DNA of 64,000 bases from Microbulbifer hydrolyticus (lineage in GTDB: Bacteria; Pseudomonadota; Gammaproteobacteria; Pseudomonadales; Cellvibrionaceae): positions 3,671,501 through 3,735,500 of the forward strand of contig NZ_CP047491.1 in NCBI RefSeq assembly GCF_009931115.1, written 5' to 3'. Every line of letters starts with the position of its first letter. Position 1 is the stretch's first letter. Position numbers and translations under genes: made by a program. Shown piece by piece: positions 30,601-37,551 of this stretch. The notes below the pieces were generated by a model. The model was not told the origin of the DNA and ran no database searches. It saw only the letters and a list, made by a program, of their open reading frames with translations.

Positions 30601-32163
30601 TTCACTCTGGACCTCGGTAACCTTGCCGCTGGCGAGACCGGCAGCGTGGAGTTTGCGGTAATCATCGATGACCCCATTCCCGCCGGTGTGGAACAGACCA
30701 GCAACAGTGCCGGCATCGAGGACGACGGCACCCAGGGCCCGGATCAGGAGCTGATCGATAACGAAGACGATGAAGTCACCCCCATCGACGGACGACCGGA
30801 TTATGTGATCGACAAGATCGAAAACTTCGAGGATCCCGCCAACCCCGGTGACCCCGTCGAATGGACCATCGTGGTCAGCAATGAAGGGAACCAGGACGGC
30901 ACCGGCGTGGTGGTCACAGACACACTGCCCGATACCAGCCTGTTCAATTCTTTCGTTGCCAGCGACGGCGGCGTGATCGATCTCGCCGCCGGCACCGTAA
31001 CCTGGAACATTGGCGACCTCGCCGCAGGTGAAACTGTCACCCTGACGCTGAGCGGCGTAGTCAATGAGTCGGTACCCACCAACATCCCGACCCAGACAAA
31101 CTCCGTCGTGGTCGAGGATGACGGCAATAACGGTGGCGACCCGACACCGGAAAACAACCGCGACAGGGAAGACCTCGAGATCACCTACGTGGATCTGTTT
31201 ATCGACAAGGACGATAACGGTGCAGTCCCCGAACCCACAGACACCCTCGTTTATACCTTGACCTATGGCAACCGTGGCACCGCCACGTCCAATGGCGTGG
31301 TCATCACGGAAACCCTGCCACCCAACACGAGCTTCGATGCCGCCAACTCCACACCGGGCTGGGTGCAGAACGGTGATACTTTCACGTTCGATGTGGGCAC
31401 CCTGGCACCGGGTGAAGAAGGCAGCATCACCTTCGCGGTTACCATCGACTATCCGCTGGCTTCAACCGTGCAACAGATCGGCAACACGGTCACGATTACC
31501 GACGACGGCGACAACGGGCCCGATCAGAATCTCGTCGACAATACCGATTCCGATGAAACCGAAATTGAGAACAACGCTCTTGTCGACAACATTACCCTGT
31601 CACAACTGTTCCCCGAGTACATCTACCCGCCGCGGGAATGGGAGCGGATGGCACCGGAGCTGCACGGCCGCCTGATATCCAGTGAGACGAAGGATGTTTC
31701 CGCGAACCTGCAGGGCGCCCGCAACGGCGGCAACTACGACCCCGCGTTCGGTCCGGTGGATGGTCGCCACTATCCCAACGACTGGTCACGGGTATTCAGT
31801 AACGACCTCAGTATCGACACCAGCGACGATACCAACGGCGAAAAAACCAGCCCGCTGGAGCTCGATGAAGACACCGGCCGCTACCGCGCCAACTCCCTGT
31901 TCGGAGACTTTGTGCGGCCTGCGGCCAGTCCGGAACTACCGGGTGAGGCCCCGAACCTGGTACCGGTGGCGGAGCCGCTACCGGCGCCCCTGCAGTCTTC
32001 ACCGGGGCCGGACGAGCCGCTCAACCTGGACGGTGGGCGCAGCCAGCTGCAGCAGCAGCTGGATGACATTACCCGCGAAATGAGTGAGTCCCGCGTATCG
32101 CCTCTGCTGGCGGCACTGGCGGAACTGAGTGCGGAGGAGGCCCGACAGCAACAGGCCAAGTAG
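21658..32163 (+). CDS. Giant DUF4347/DUF11-repeat surface protein
   Basis: 3501 residues from ATG 21658, with AAGGAAAGAGG upstream; a GTG at 21589 is rejected for lack of such a site. No Sec signal peptide is visible. The N-terminus carries RALEKRVLLDA (L29 to L35), close to the LEPR-XLL motif of giant exported proteins. A DUF4347 domain spans about 96-284 (HLVSHGGAGGIDVGG; LLYGCNTGY). Long arrays of Ig-like/DUF11 and isopeptide-forming-type domains follow; from about 2125 to 3305 they are nine alternating, highly similar units. Asp/Asn-rich joints such as DDGTNGPDPTP suggest calcium binding. The last ~195 residues are different and end in a helical, Gln-rich segment. RTX nonapeptides are absent. 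Probable function is adhesion or biofilm/surface-layer formation. Last gene of the export operon. Confidence 0.88.
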   Translation: MELNEFSRSSLAQVINQQGRRLTSQHRALEKRVLLDASFAADVSHAGNDSGPAGDTGTIDSGDENTAVLNKHNDEQSDTKKLFSEILESDTAAKTELVVIDLQLNQAQALVDDLIQQATEVTENGDSLQLTIGERSITLLALDIDDGLNTVTEFLQDSGQAFDAIHLVSHGGAGGIDVGGDALSLASLAGESGSDHSAQLQSWANSLTADADILLYGCNTGYSLTGEKFIDQLASLTGADVAASDDATGSALRGGDWELEQQQGDVETDIVFSQLLQGTWEGLMVATPTATVDAPSEDFINESTDIGFSFDNDGDTTGYGPFVDIVTGPGLEIESVSGLAGANVETYTYENGQWVDSGGNPVEFHPFDFNQTGAIPLPPGEEGATWYAIQLPFGSFTPDQPSFDFSISALLDEAAGAMVGVPIPIWVRPGFAFGNDPLNNPDDDPPIISNPIETSVTPTVIDVVKVAQDGDGDNNSIGEGETVTGPSEPVTWQVSVDIANLSTVENLVITEQVPNNFYYLPGNVTVTDSGGNTLQEGVDYTLTEPPEGANNDAELIVELLNPVTGVEGGGDIVITYTGYVPDVDANGNPIVVGDAANDAVRNTASVTGDYNGNGISDSDNEVITATATALQKGVTVIEDNGGEGTTPGDRLQYTLTMQVSDYMELANLVLVDTMQDGIQIDPDSFTFELFVNGTTFGPDALGAGNTSVVENAGDGSTDITIDLSQELIDRSISDGSLIGDLFADDITQGTTTITITYEATIRETYLATGEPVNILDVISNQANVSGTAESVNGEEVDNGSGASVQIEGISSNKSVYAIDGTTNPEDLTVAVGDTVTFAIDIDLTTLDNNGLVITDYLPLPVFEAIAPTFTDTGEGATIPGVGEWGFGPATDFDNWPDGYLEDFSVTTSADSVNNSITWEFLPIDQVESIGGTVQLLFTVQVQDQPFTDGLFLTNVSQVTVNGTDTTSTLPPDGIQIEVVSPEVNITKGVIGTDDGSGVFDPTVTGPVTFDPAGTPGDGSAPWTGDITSDSLDTSPIDSNLSEVDAGDTVRFAITLENTGGSDAFNLVIGDTLPDGFEIPPGGINLQVFTGDGTPISFSGDLFSGGITLDDPSTEDGALNEGRDPDTGPTTDGSNIIVITYDLIATDAVQPGQIIENTATVEEYGGVDEGNDYTEGNTNINWQDDATVTLRENDVSKTLDGTSINSPNNADDEAVIGEVITYTLTLTIAEGVSPSASIVDTLDDGLVFLGITDVTTSSSDLTSTVPLTPEGLAPTINGQQVIFDLGDLNNINRDNTVAETITITYEVLVANDVVNQSGDQLNNSADFIWDTTADGIDNPTVNDTDSAENVTVIEPDLQVDKSVSSTDPIIDAGDPVQYTIVISHSGFSDTDAFDATFIDTLPPELTNASLASATLTVNGVDTDVSSLFVVNGNTIEMAPDATFDLLLGDTLTLVIDANVIDDPILGTDVINTGTVDWESIDGDDPNERTGEDGADGEPNDYETDGSAQFTIASVEAGKSIVSSSVEDEFNGRTEAVIGEEVTYQASFEVPEGVVFNAQILDTLPAGMEFVSFDQIILGDDLVITPPDGFGAPTVTENGDGTTTLDFGSATIANIGTDDVPDLITLVYTVRVTNEVSNQAGVELTNNAQFITDDGTSEASTTVTVIEPQLLIDKSASITQGDNGDAVSYTITLTNPDDGSSTTAYDISFADQLPEELTNVTFSATLELGGGTSDVTSFFTYDPVTNQLTIDPQAELDIIPGTTITITINGTLTDTIAGGTITNTAEGDWTSLDGDVEGERTGEDGEGGALDDYATSDSVDIMVTAPQIDKVLVSTSQNDSLNDDTEATIGEIVTFSITLTVPEASLAGQITDVYGPGFEFIDLVGVTVSDPDAIQFDPDDLTTINDPDNNTVGFDFGTLVNTDTDNATDETITITYRLRVTDIPSNVDGVTLSNDATLDYDTDGDGTDDASISDSASVDVVEPLLNIDKELLSDTPLVLGGIATFQLTVQLDPASGAHAYDVTIEDLLPPYLSGVENIQIDVTGGSPTIVDNSTDNLLSLEVSEIDPSTVITITVDARVTTDLAAIGQTITNTADIEYSSLDTPEGGDDSDIEREYDDSDEITAEIGAVDLFVDKDDGGIDVDNPAAPGDTITYTINYGNNGTVDATGVVITESLPDYVIYDPADNPGWVLNGDTLTYDIGDLAAGETGSVQLIVTVIDPLPSGVEETNNTVSIDGDEDNGPDPTPEDNTDTDVTPLEAAPDYVIDKIENFEDPANPGDTIEWTIEVTNEGNQDGTGVVVTDTLPDTSLFNSFTASDGGVIDLDAGTVTWDIGDLAVGETVTLTLSAIVNESVPTDIPTQTNSVVVDDDGTNGPDPTPDNNRDDEDFDIAYVDLAIDKDDAGITAEPGDTVVYTLDYANNGTADATGVVITESLPDYATFDAGSSTAGWVDNGDGTFSFDVGDLAAGETGSVEFAVIIDDPIPSGVEETSNTTSIEDDGDKGPDQNLEDNDDDEVTPIDGRPDYVIDKIEDFDDPAFPGETISWDIVVTNEGNQDGTGVVVTDTLPTGDYFSAGFTASDGGVVDLDAGTVTWDIGDLAVGESVTLTLTTTVDENVPPRVPQQVNSVEVTDDGTNGPDPTPENNTDTEPFDITEVDLFIAKDDGGITTTPGGSVTYTLNYGNIGSALADNVVITETLPDNTTFDAANSDPGWVVQDDGTITINVGTLDPGENGSVSFTVIVDEPLPAGVEEVFNETEISYDEGRGPDQNLENNNDDDTTPIIAQPDYVIDKIENFDDPANPGDTIEWTIVVSNEGNQDGTGVVVTDTLPDTSLFNSFTASDGGVIDLDAGTVTWDIGDLAAGESVTLTLSAIVNESVPTDIPTQTNSVVVEDDGNNGEDPTPENNRDDEDLDIVYVDLAIDKDNGGIDADNPAEPGDTVVYTLNYANNGTADATGVVITESLPEYASFDAANSDARWVDQGDGTFTLDLGNLAAGETGSVEFAVIIDDPIPAGVEQTSNSAGIEDDGTQGPDQELIDNEDDEVTPIDGRPDYVIDKIENFEDPANPGDPVEWTIVVSNEGNQDGTGVVVTDTLPDTSLFNSFVASDGGVIDLAAGTVTWNIGDLAAGETVTLTLSGVVNESVPTNIPTQTNSVVVEDDGNNGGDPTPENNRDREDLEITYVDLFIDKDDNGAVPEPTDTLVYTLTYGNRGTATSNGVVITETLPPNTSFDAANSTPGWVQNGDTFTFDVGTLAPGEEGSITFAVTIDYPLASTVQQIGNTVTITDDGDNGPDQNLVDNTDSDETEIENNALVDNITLSQLFPEYIYPPREWERMAPELHGRLISSETKDVSANLQGARNGGNYDPAFGPVDGRHYPNDWSRVFSNDLSIDTSDDTNGEKTSPLELDEDTGRYRANSLFGDFVRPAASPELPGEAPNLVPVAEPLPAPLQSSPGPDEPLNLDGGRSQLQQQLDDITREMSESRVSPLLAALAELSAEEARQQQAK
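28030..31575 (+). repeat. Array of alternating DUF11 repeat units inside the giant surface protein
   Basis: Two unit types of about 130 residues alternate. Type A begins PDYVIDKIE at 28432, 29215, 30001 and 30796. Type B begins VDLxIDKDD near 28034, 28826, 29610, 30390 and 31190. The period of a pair is about 786 bases. The first and third A units are almost identical at the protein level and very close in DNA, so recombination-driven copy change and assembly collapse are both likely here. Confidence 0.85.
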
Positions 32164-32254
32164 AGAGATCGACTCGCCTGTCGCGCTCTTTATCGCAAGA
32201 GTGGGGGCAGGTTGGGTATCATGCCTCGAGATCTGATGTTCGAGAGGATGCCCC

Positions 32255-33259
32255 TTGCTCCCCATGGTCCGCGCCAGTGCGCTCACCGGTTACAAAACGC
32301 TGCTCGGCAGCTTCGGCGTGGATGTCGAAGCGCTGCTGCAGCGTCTCTCCCTGCCTGCGGATTATCTGGACCGTCCGGACCTGATGATCCCGATGGAGAC
32401 CAAGGTGGAGCTGCTGGAGCTGGGAGCGCAACTGAGCGGCTGCCCGCAATTCGGACTCCGGCTCGCCCAGCAGCAGAACATTTCTGCACTGGGTACCGTC
32501 GGGCTGTTGCTGCAGCAGTGCCCCACCCTGCGCGACGCCATGGACACCATCACCTCCTCCATCGGGCAGACGGCCCAGGGGCTGAAGGTGTGGCTGGAGG
32601 AGCGCGATCGGATCGCCTACCTCTGTTCCCAGTACGATTTCGACGGTCCCTCCGCTCATTCCCGCCAGCACAGCGACAACCTGGTGGCCAGTGGCTTCAA
32701 CATGATCCGCTTTCTGCTGGCGGAGCCGGTGTCGCTGCACGCCGTGTATCTCTGTGGCGAGGCGCCATCAACTGCCAGTGGCCTGGCGCCCTATCGTGAG
32801 CTGTTCCAGTGTCCGGTGCATTTCGGGCAGGACTTCAATGGCGTCGCCTTCCCCGCGGATCTGCTGCAACGGCCGGTGGCGGGTGCCAACCCGGCGATGC
32901 GCGGGCTGATCGACAACTTCCTGAAAAAGAAACAGCTGGACGATTTCCAGGAGCAACTGCTGTGGACCATCACCAACCTGCTGCCCCGCGGCGCGGTGAC
33001 CCTGGAGAAAGTCGCCGACAGCGTGGACATGGCACCGCGCACCCTGCAGCTGCGCCTCAGCCGGCAGGGCACCAGCTTCCAGCAACTGCTTGACCGCACC
33101 CGGATCGAGCAGGTGTGTACCTATCTGCTGGAGGGTGATCTCTCTCTGACGGAGATTGCCGAGCTGGTGGGCTACAGCCAGTTGAGCGCCCTCACCCGCG
33201 CGTTCAAGCGCATCATGGGCGCAAGCCCCAGGGCCTGGTTGCGCCAGCACCCGGGCTGA
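32255..33259 (+). CDS. AraC-family transcriptional regulator
   Basis: 334 residues from TTG 32255, seven bases after GAGAGG; ATG 32264 is the alternative. The N-terminal ~190 residues match the arabinose-binding-like/OruR-type sensor domain of AraC relatives (QFGLRLAQQQNISALGTVG). The C-terminus has two helix-turn-helix motifs (GAVTLEKVADSVDMAPRTLQ and LSLTEIAELVGYSQLSALTR, ending FKRIMGASPRAW). It lies 130 bases upstream of the aldehyde dehydrogenase gene on the same strand and is the obvious candidate to control it. The effector is unknown. Confidence 0.88.
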   Translation: MLPMVRASALTGYKTLLGSFGVDVEALLQRLSLPADYLDRPDLMIPMETKVELLELGAQLSGCPQFGLRLAQQQNISALGTVGLLLQQCPTLRDAMDTITSSIGQTAQGLKVWLEERDRIAYLCSQYDFDGPSAHSRQHSDNLVASGFNMIRFLLAEPVSLHAVYLCGEAPSTASGLAPYRELFQCPVHFGQDFNGVAFPADLLQRPVAGANPAMRGLIDNFLKKKQLDDFQEQLLWTITNLLPRGAVTLEKVADSVDMAPRTLQLRLSRQGTSFQQLLDRTRIEQVCTYLLEGDLSLTEIAELVGYSQLSALTRAFKRIMGASPRAWLRQHPG

Positions 33260-33389
33260 CCCGTTCACTGGCGCGCCGGATTGCGCGATCTGTCAATTTC
33301 GTGACGCAATCAGTCAACTCTTGTTGGGCGAAATTTCGTATTCTGGGTACAACTACCTATAGATCCCAACACCAGATTGCGGAGACACC

Positions 33390-34835
33390 ATGAATACCCA
33401 GACACTGACCAGCGACAACGCCCAGAGCGCCGCACTTCAGAACCTGCTGGCGCGACAGCGTCAGGCCTATCTCGCCGATCCCGCGCCGGACTACCAGCAA
33501 CGGGTAAAAGACCTGAAATCTCTCGCGCAGATGATTCGCGACCATCAGGACGAGCTGGTGGAGGCAGTCAGCGCCGACTACGGCAACCGCTCCCACCACG
33601 AGACCCTGTTTGCAGAAATTTTCCCCGCTTTGGACGGCGTTAAAGATACCGTCAAACGCCTGAAAAAATGGATGAAGCCGCAGCGTCGCCATGTGGATTT
33701 CACCGCATTCCCGACTTCGTCCACCAAAGTAATTCCACAGCCGCTTGGTGTGGTGGGTGTAATCGTGCCGTGGAATTTCCCGGTGAACCTGTCCTTTGGA
33801 CCACTGATCAATATCTTCGCCGCCGGCAACCGGGCGATGGTGAAAATGTCGGAAAACTCGCGCAATCTGACTGCGCTGCTCAGGCGCATCAGTGGTGACT
33901 ACTTTCCCGAGGACAAGCTGGTATTTCTCGAAGAGACCGGCGGAGTGGGCATCGAGTTTTCAAAACTCAAGTTCGACCATCTGATTTTTACCGGCTCCGG
34001 CACCACCGGCCGTAAAGTAATGGCTGCGGCCGCTGAAAACCTTACGCCGGTCACACTGGAACTCGGTGGCAAGTCTCCGGCCATCGTCGGCCCGGACTAC
34101 GATACCGATACCGCGGTCGAACGCGTGCTGTTCTGGAAACTGTTCAATGCGGGCCAGATCTGCACCACCGTCGACTACCTGCTACTGCCGGAAGACAAGG
34201 TCGACGCGTTTATCGAAAAAGCGAAAAAAGTATTTAAAAAACGCTACCCCGACATCCAGAATTCGGACTACACATCGGTCATCGACGAGCGCTCGTTCCA
34301 GCGCATCTGGGACACCCTGGATGACGCGACACAGAAAGGCGCAACCGCTATCGACCTGACCGATGGTCAGGGTAGCCGTGAAGATCCGCTGAAAAAATTC
34401 CCCGCACACCTGCTGATCAATGTCAGCGAAGATATGGAAATCATGCAGCGGGAAATTTTCGGTCCGTTGCTGCCAATCAAGACCTACAAAAACCGCGAGG
34501 AAGTGGCGGCCTATATCAATAATGGTGATCGCCCACTGGCGATTTATCCGTTTACCAATGATAAAAACCTGCGCGATTACTATATCGACCATGTCATGTC
34601 TGGCGGCGTGAGCGTGAACAATGCGGTTCTGCATGTTGGCCAGCACGACATTCCATTCGGCGGTGTCGGTGAGAGCGGCATGGGCCACTACCATGGCTAC
34701 GAGGGCTTCCTGACCTTCTCGAAACTGCGCCCGGTGTTCTACCAGGGACCGCTCGATCCCCTGAAGCTGCTAATGCCTCCGTACGGTAACCTGGCGAATA
34801 AAATGATGAAGTTGATGCTGCGCCTAACTAAATAA
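33390..34835 (+). CDS. Aldehyde dehydrogenase, coniferyl aldehyde dehydrogenase type
   Basis: 481 residues, cytosolic. It has the catalytic Cys in FNAGQICTTVDY, the general-base Glu in VTLELGGKSPAIVG, the NAD(P) loop FTGSGTTGRKVM and the oxyanion Asn in VVGVIVPWNFP. The shorter length and the HHETLFAEIFPALDGV segment fit the CalB/coniferyl-aldehyde subgroup, which also includes enzymes acting on fatty or terpenoid aldehydes; the true substrate is open. It is preceded by an AraC regulator. The C-terminus with LMPPYGNLANKMMKLMLRL is hydrophobic/amphipathic and may associate with the membrane, as in some relatives. Confidence 0.88.
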   Translation: MNTQTLTSDNAQSAALQNLLARQRQAYLADPAPDYQQRVKDLKSLAQMIRDHQDELVEAVSADYGNRSHHETLFAEIFPALDGVKDTVKRLKKWMKPQRRHVDFTAFPTSSTKVIPQPLGVVGVIVPWNFPVNLSFGPLINIFAAGNRAMVKMSENSRNLTALLRRISGDYFPEDKLVFLEETGGVGIEFSKLKFDHLIFTGSGTTGRKVMAAAAENLTPVTLELGGKSPAIVGPDYDTDTAVERVLFWKLFNAGQICTTVDYLLLPEDKVDAFIEKAKKVFKKRYPDIQNSDYTSVIDERSFQRIWDTLDDATQKGATAIDLTDGQGSREDPLKKFPAHLLINVSEDMEIMQREIFGPLLPIKTYKNREEVAAYINNGDRPLAIYPFTNDKNLRDYYIDHVMSGGVSVNNAVLHVGQHDIPFGGVGESGMGHYHGYEGFLTFSKLRPVFYQGPLDPLKLLMPPYGNLANKMMKLMLRLTK

Positions 34836-35174
34836 TCAAAACGTTGTTACGAAGCACAACGCTGTATACGAAGGTCAAGTGCGGGCGTTGGCTTTCAGAA
34901 GCGTCGGCGACATGGACGTCGCCGGATTCCCAAAAACACCACTGCCCTCCCACCCAAAGAAACAAAATTGCGATCAAACCGTAAATTTTGGTAGTGTAAT
35001 TCCAGAGAACTGCCATTCTGGCGCTCTTTTTTCCTGGGATCGGCTATAGATCGAACCCCAGCACAAACGCGGCGACGCAATATCACCGTGCATCCCGGGC
35101 AATGACGCCCGCTATTCAATCGTGCAATCCAGCTCGGATCTATACGGAATACGCGCGATCACAAGGAGAAAAAT
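34836..35174. other. Intergenic region before the second TonB receptor gene
   Basis: 339 bases without a gene. A 7-bp stem (34905-34911 with 34918-34924) without a T-run may end the dehydrogenase transcript. AAGGAG at 35162-35167 is the receptor's ribosome-binding site. The promoter could not be assigned. Confidence 0.5.
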
Positions 35175-37430
35175 ATGCCTGCACCAAACCGCAGCAACCA
35201 TCACCATTCTGACGCAATGCAGCCAAAGACAATGTTTACCGGGCGCAATCTGCTAGCCAGTGCCATCGCCCTCACCGCTGCGTTCAGCACCGTACCCGCC
35301 CTTTCCCAGCAATCCGTCCTCGAAGAAGTCACCGTCACCGCACAGAAGCGCGAGCAATCCATGCAGGATGTCTCCGTTGCCGTGAGTGCCTTCTCCGGCG
35401 ATGCCATCGACAAGATGGGATTTGAGGAAGGGCTGGATATTACCCAGCAGGTGCCGAACATGAACTTCTTCGCCATCTTCGGCGAAGCGTCCAGCCCCTC
35501 GGTCAGCCTGCGCGGTATCAGCCTGGTGAATTTCTCCGATTCCTGGGAATCGCCTGTGTCTATCTACGTGGACGACGTCTACCGCGGTAATCCCGCCGGC
35601 TCCGCCATCCAGCTGTTTGACCTGGAGCGCGTGGAAGTACTGCGCGGTCCACAGGGCACCCTTTACGGACGCAATACGACGGGCGGTCTGGTGCACTACG
35701 TATCCCGCAAGCCGACCGAAGAGTTTGAGGCCAATGTCAGCGCCAGTATCGGCTCCTATGCAGAGCGTATTCTCGAAGGCAGTATGAGCGGGCCGATCAC
35801 CGACAGCGTACGCGGCCGTGTCGCGATCAAGAGCACCCAGAATGACGGCTGGCAGACCAACACCGTCACCGGCGACAAGCTCAACGATACCGACAGCTTC
35901 GGCTACCGCACGCAACTGGAATTTGACCTAACAGAAAGTGGCAGCCTGCTACTGAACGTGCACGGCAGCAGCGCCGATCAGCAATCTGTCGGTTTTGCGC
36001 ATATGGGTTACCTGCAGGAAGCAGAGGCTGGCGCCGATAAATGTTCAGTGCGGGTGATTCAGCGTGGCGGCTGTACCAGTGCAACCTTTGGCTTCACTGG
36101 TGCGGAGGCGGTAAACGGCAAGTTCGACCCCGAACACGTCGCTTCCGGTGCCGCGGAGGGACTCGGCACCAAGATCGATACCTTTGGTACTTCTGCCACC
36201 CTCAACTGGGATTTCGAAAACTTCAGCCTGACGTCGATCACGGCCTATGAGGAGCTGGACAAGTTCCTGCAGGACGACGGCGACGGTACTGCAGTAGTCT
36301 GGTTTGACGAGCAGTATGCTGTAGACGCTGAGCAGTACACGCAGGAATTCCGCCTCAGCGGCAGTACAGAAAGCAGCAACTGGGTGACCGGCGTTTACTA
36401 CTACAAAGACGACCGCGGCCTGCTCACCGAAGCGCCTACCACCGCAGACGGCCTCTGGCACCGCGAGATAGTCACTCTCGACAGCGCCTCCTGGGCCCTG
36501 TTCGGACAACTGGAGTACGACCTCAGCAGTACACTGACCCTGGTGAGCGGCCTACGCTACACCGAAGAAGAGCGCGACTTTACCCAGGATGCGGGCCCCA
36601 GTTTCTACGCGGATGCCGTTGATACCCGAAAGGACCTGAGCGATCAGGCCATCACCGGCCGTATCGGCCTCGACTGGCGCCCGGCACCGGACACCCTGGC
36701 CTACGCCAGTTACTCTACCGGCTTCAAGAGTGGCGGCTTTTCCGGCAGCTATAACCGCAATGACCTGGCCACCGATCCGGTAGGCGCGGAGAGCATCAAC
36801 AACTTCGAGCTCGGCCTGAAAACGACCCTCGCCGAAGTCTACCGGCTCAACGCAGCCGCATTTCGCTACACAGTGCAGGACTTCCAGGCACAGGTATTTA
36901 TCAGTGTGGAGGAAGGCAGCGTGATCACCAACGCCGGCGATGTAACCGGTACCGGCGCAGAGGTGGAGCTGACTGCCCCGATTACGGAAAACTTCGAAGT
37001 CATCGCCGGCGCCGGCTGGCTGGATACGGAGTTCGACTCGGAGCAGGTGATTGGGGTCGCCGGAGACTTCTACACCCTGGATGGCAATGAACTGCCCTCC
37101 GCCCCCGGCCTCACCTACAACGTGGTGGCTCGCTACTACCTGGGGCTCGAAGGCAATGGAGAGCTGGTTTTCCAGGGGGATTACTCCTGGCAGGACGATC
37201 ACTACCTGCAAATCGAAAACGACCCCTATTCAAAACACGACGCGTACGGCCTGGCCAACGCCAAGGTCAGCTGGCACTCGCCAACGGATGCCTACAGCCT
37301 GGAAGTCTTCGCCAGAAATCTGGCCAACGAAGAGTACTTCACCTACCAGAACACCCTGGGCGCCGACTGGGGCTACGGCGTGTGGGGCCAGCCACGCACT
37401 GCGGGCCTGCGGTTTAACTGGAAGATGTAA
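35175..37430 (+). CDS. TonB-dependent receptor, siderophore/small-molecule type
   Basis: 751 residues, ATG with AAGGAG. The signal segment NLLASAIALTAAFSTVPALSQ is followed by a TonB box-like EEVTVTAQKRE and a plug with VSVAVSAFSGDAIDKMG, YVDDVYRGNP and VEVLRGPQGTLYGRNTTGG. The C-terminal ~550 residues form the barrel. The AQKRE/LRGPQGTLYGRN combination is common in receptors of sphingomonads and marine bacteria whose substrates (iron chelates, vitamins, aromatic or lipid compounds) are mostly unassigned. In-frame Met codons at residues 15 and 20 would shorten the pre-signal part. No transport or enzyme gene follows; a strong terminator does. The dehydrogenase upstream may share its substrate (inference). 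Confidence 0.85.
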   Translation: MPAPNRSNHHHSDAMQPKTMFTGRNLLASAIALTAAFSTVPALSQQSVLEEVTVTAQKREQSMQDVSVAVSAFSGDAIDKMGFEEGLDITQQVPNMNFFAIFGEASSPSVSLRGISLVNFSDSWESPVSIYVDDVYRGNPAGSAIQLFDLERVEVLRGPQGTLYGRNTTGGLVHYVSRKPTEEFEANVSASIGSYAERILEGSMSGPITDSVRGRVAIKSTQNDGWQTNTVTGDKLNDTDSFGYRTQLEFDLTESGSLLLNVHGSSADQQSVGFAHMGYLQEAEAGADKCSVRVIQRGGCTSATFGFTGAEAVNGKFDPEHVASGAAEGLGTKIDTFGTSATLNWDFENFSLTSITAYEELDKFLQDDGDGTAVVWFDEQYAVDAEQYTQEFRLSGSTESSNWVTGVYYYKDDRGLLTEAPTTADGLWHREIVTLDSASWALFGQLEYDLSSTLTLVSGLRYTEEERDFTQDAGPSFYADAVDTRKDLSDQAITGRIGLDWRPAPDTLAYASYSTGFKSGGFSGSYNRNDLATDPVGAESINNFELGLKTTLAEVYRLNAAAFRYTVQDFQAQVFISVEEGSVITNAGDVTGTGAEVELTAPITENFEVIAGAGWLDTEFDSEQVIGVAGDFYTLDGNELPSAPGLTYNVVARYYLGLEGNGELVFQGDYSWQDDHYLQIENDPYSKHDAYGLANAKVSWHSPTDAYSLEVFARNLANEEYFTYQNTLGADWGYGVWGQPRTAGLRFNWKM

Positions 37431-37445
37431 GGCGCAAAAAAACAT

Positions 37446-37470
37446 GGAGCTCCCCGGGCCGCGGAGCTCC
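37446..37470 (+). repeat. GC-rich hairpin after the TonB receptor gene
   Basis: The palindromic octamer GGAGCTCC occurs at 37446-37453 and again at 37463-37470 and can form a hairpin 15 bases past the stop codon. A second small stem lies at 37481-37498. Confidence 0.5.
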
Positions 37471-37500
37471 AGCTCCTCACAAGCGGCGCAAGCCGCTTCA

Positions 37501-37526
37501 AAAAACGCCTCAATCGAGGCGTTTTT
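37501..37526. terminator. Bidirectional Rho-independent terminator between convergent genes
   Basis: Perfect 11-bp stem (37501-37511 with 37516-37526) with A-rich and T-rich arms, so it can end transcription both of the TonB receptor (plus) and of the B12 locus (minus). Confidence 0.85.
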
Positions 37527-37551
37527 ATTTCTGACGAAAAACCCAAAACCT

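Noticed and set aside
28030..31575. Regularly spaced repeats as a possible CRISPR or satellite array
   Set aside because: The period is about 786 bases and every unit encodes a DUF11-type domain in one continuous frame.
21658..32163. Classical type I secretion RTX adhesin
   Set aside because: No GGxGxDxUx nonapeptides or secretion ATPase gene were found; the term is not supported.
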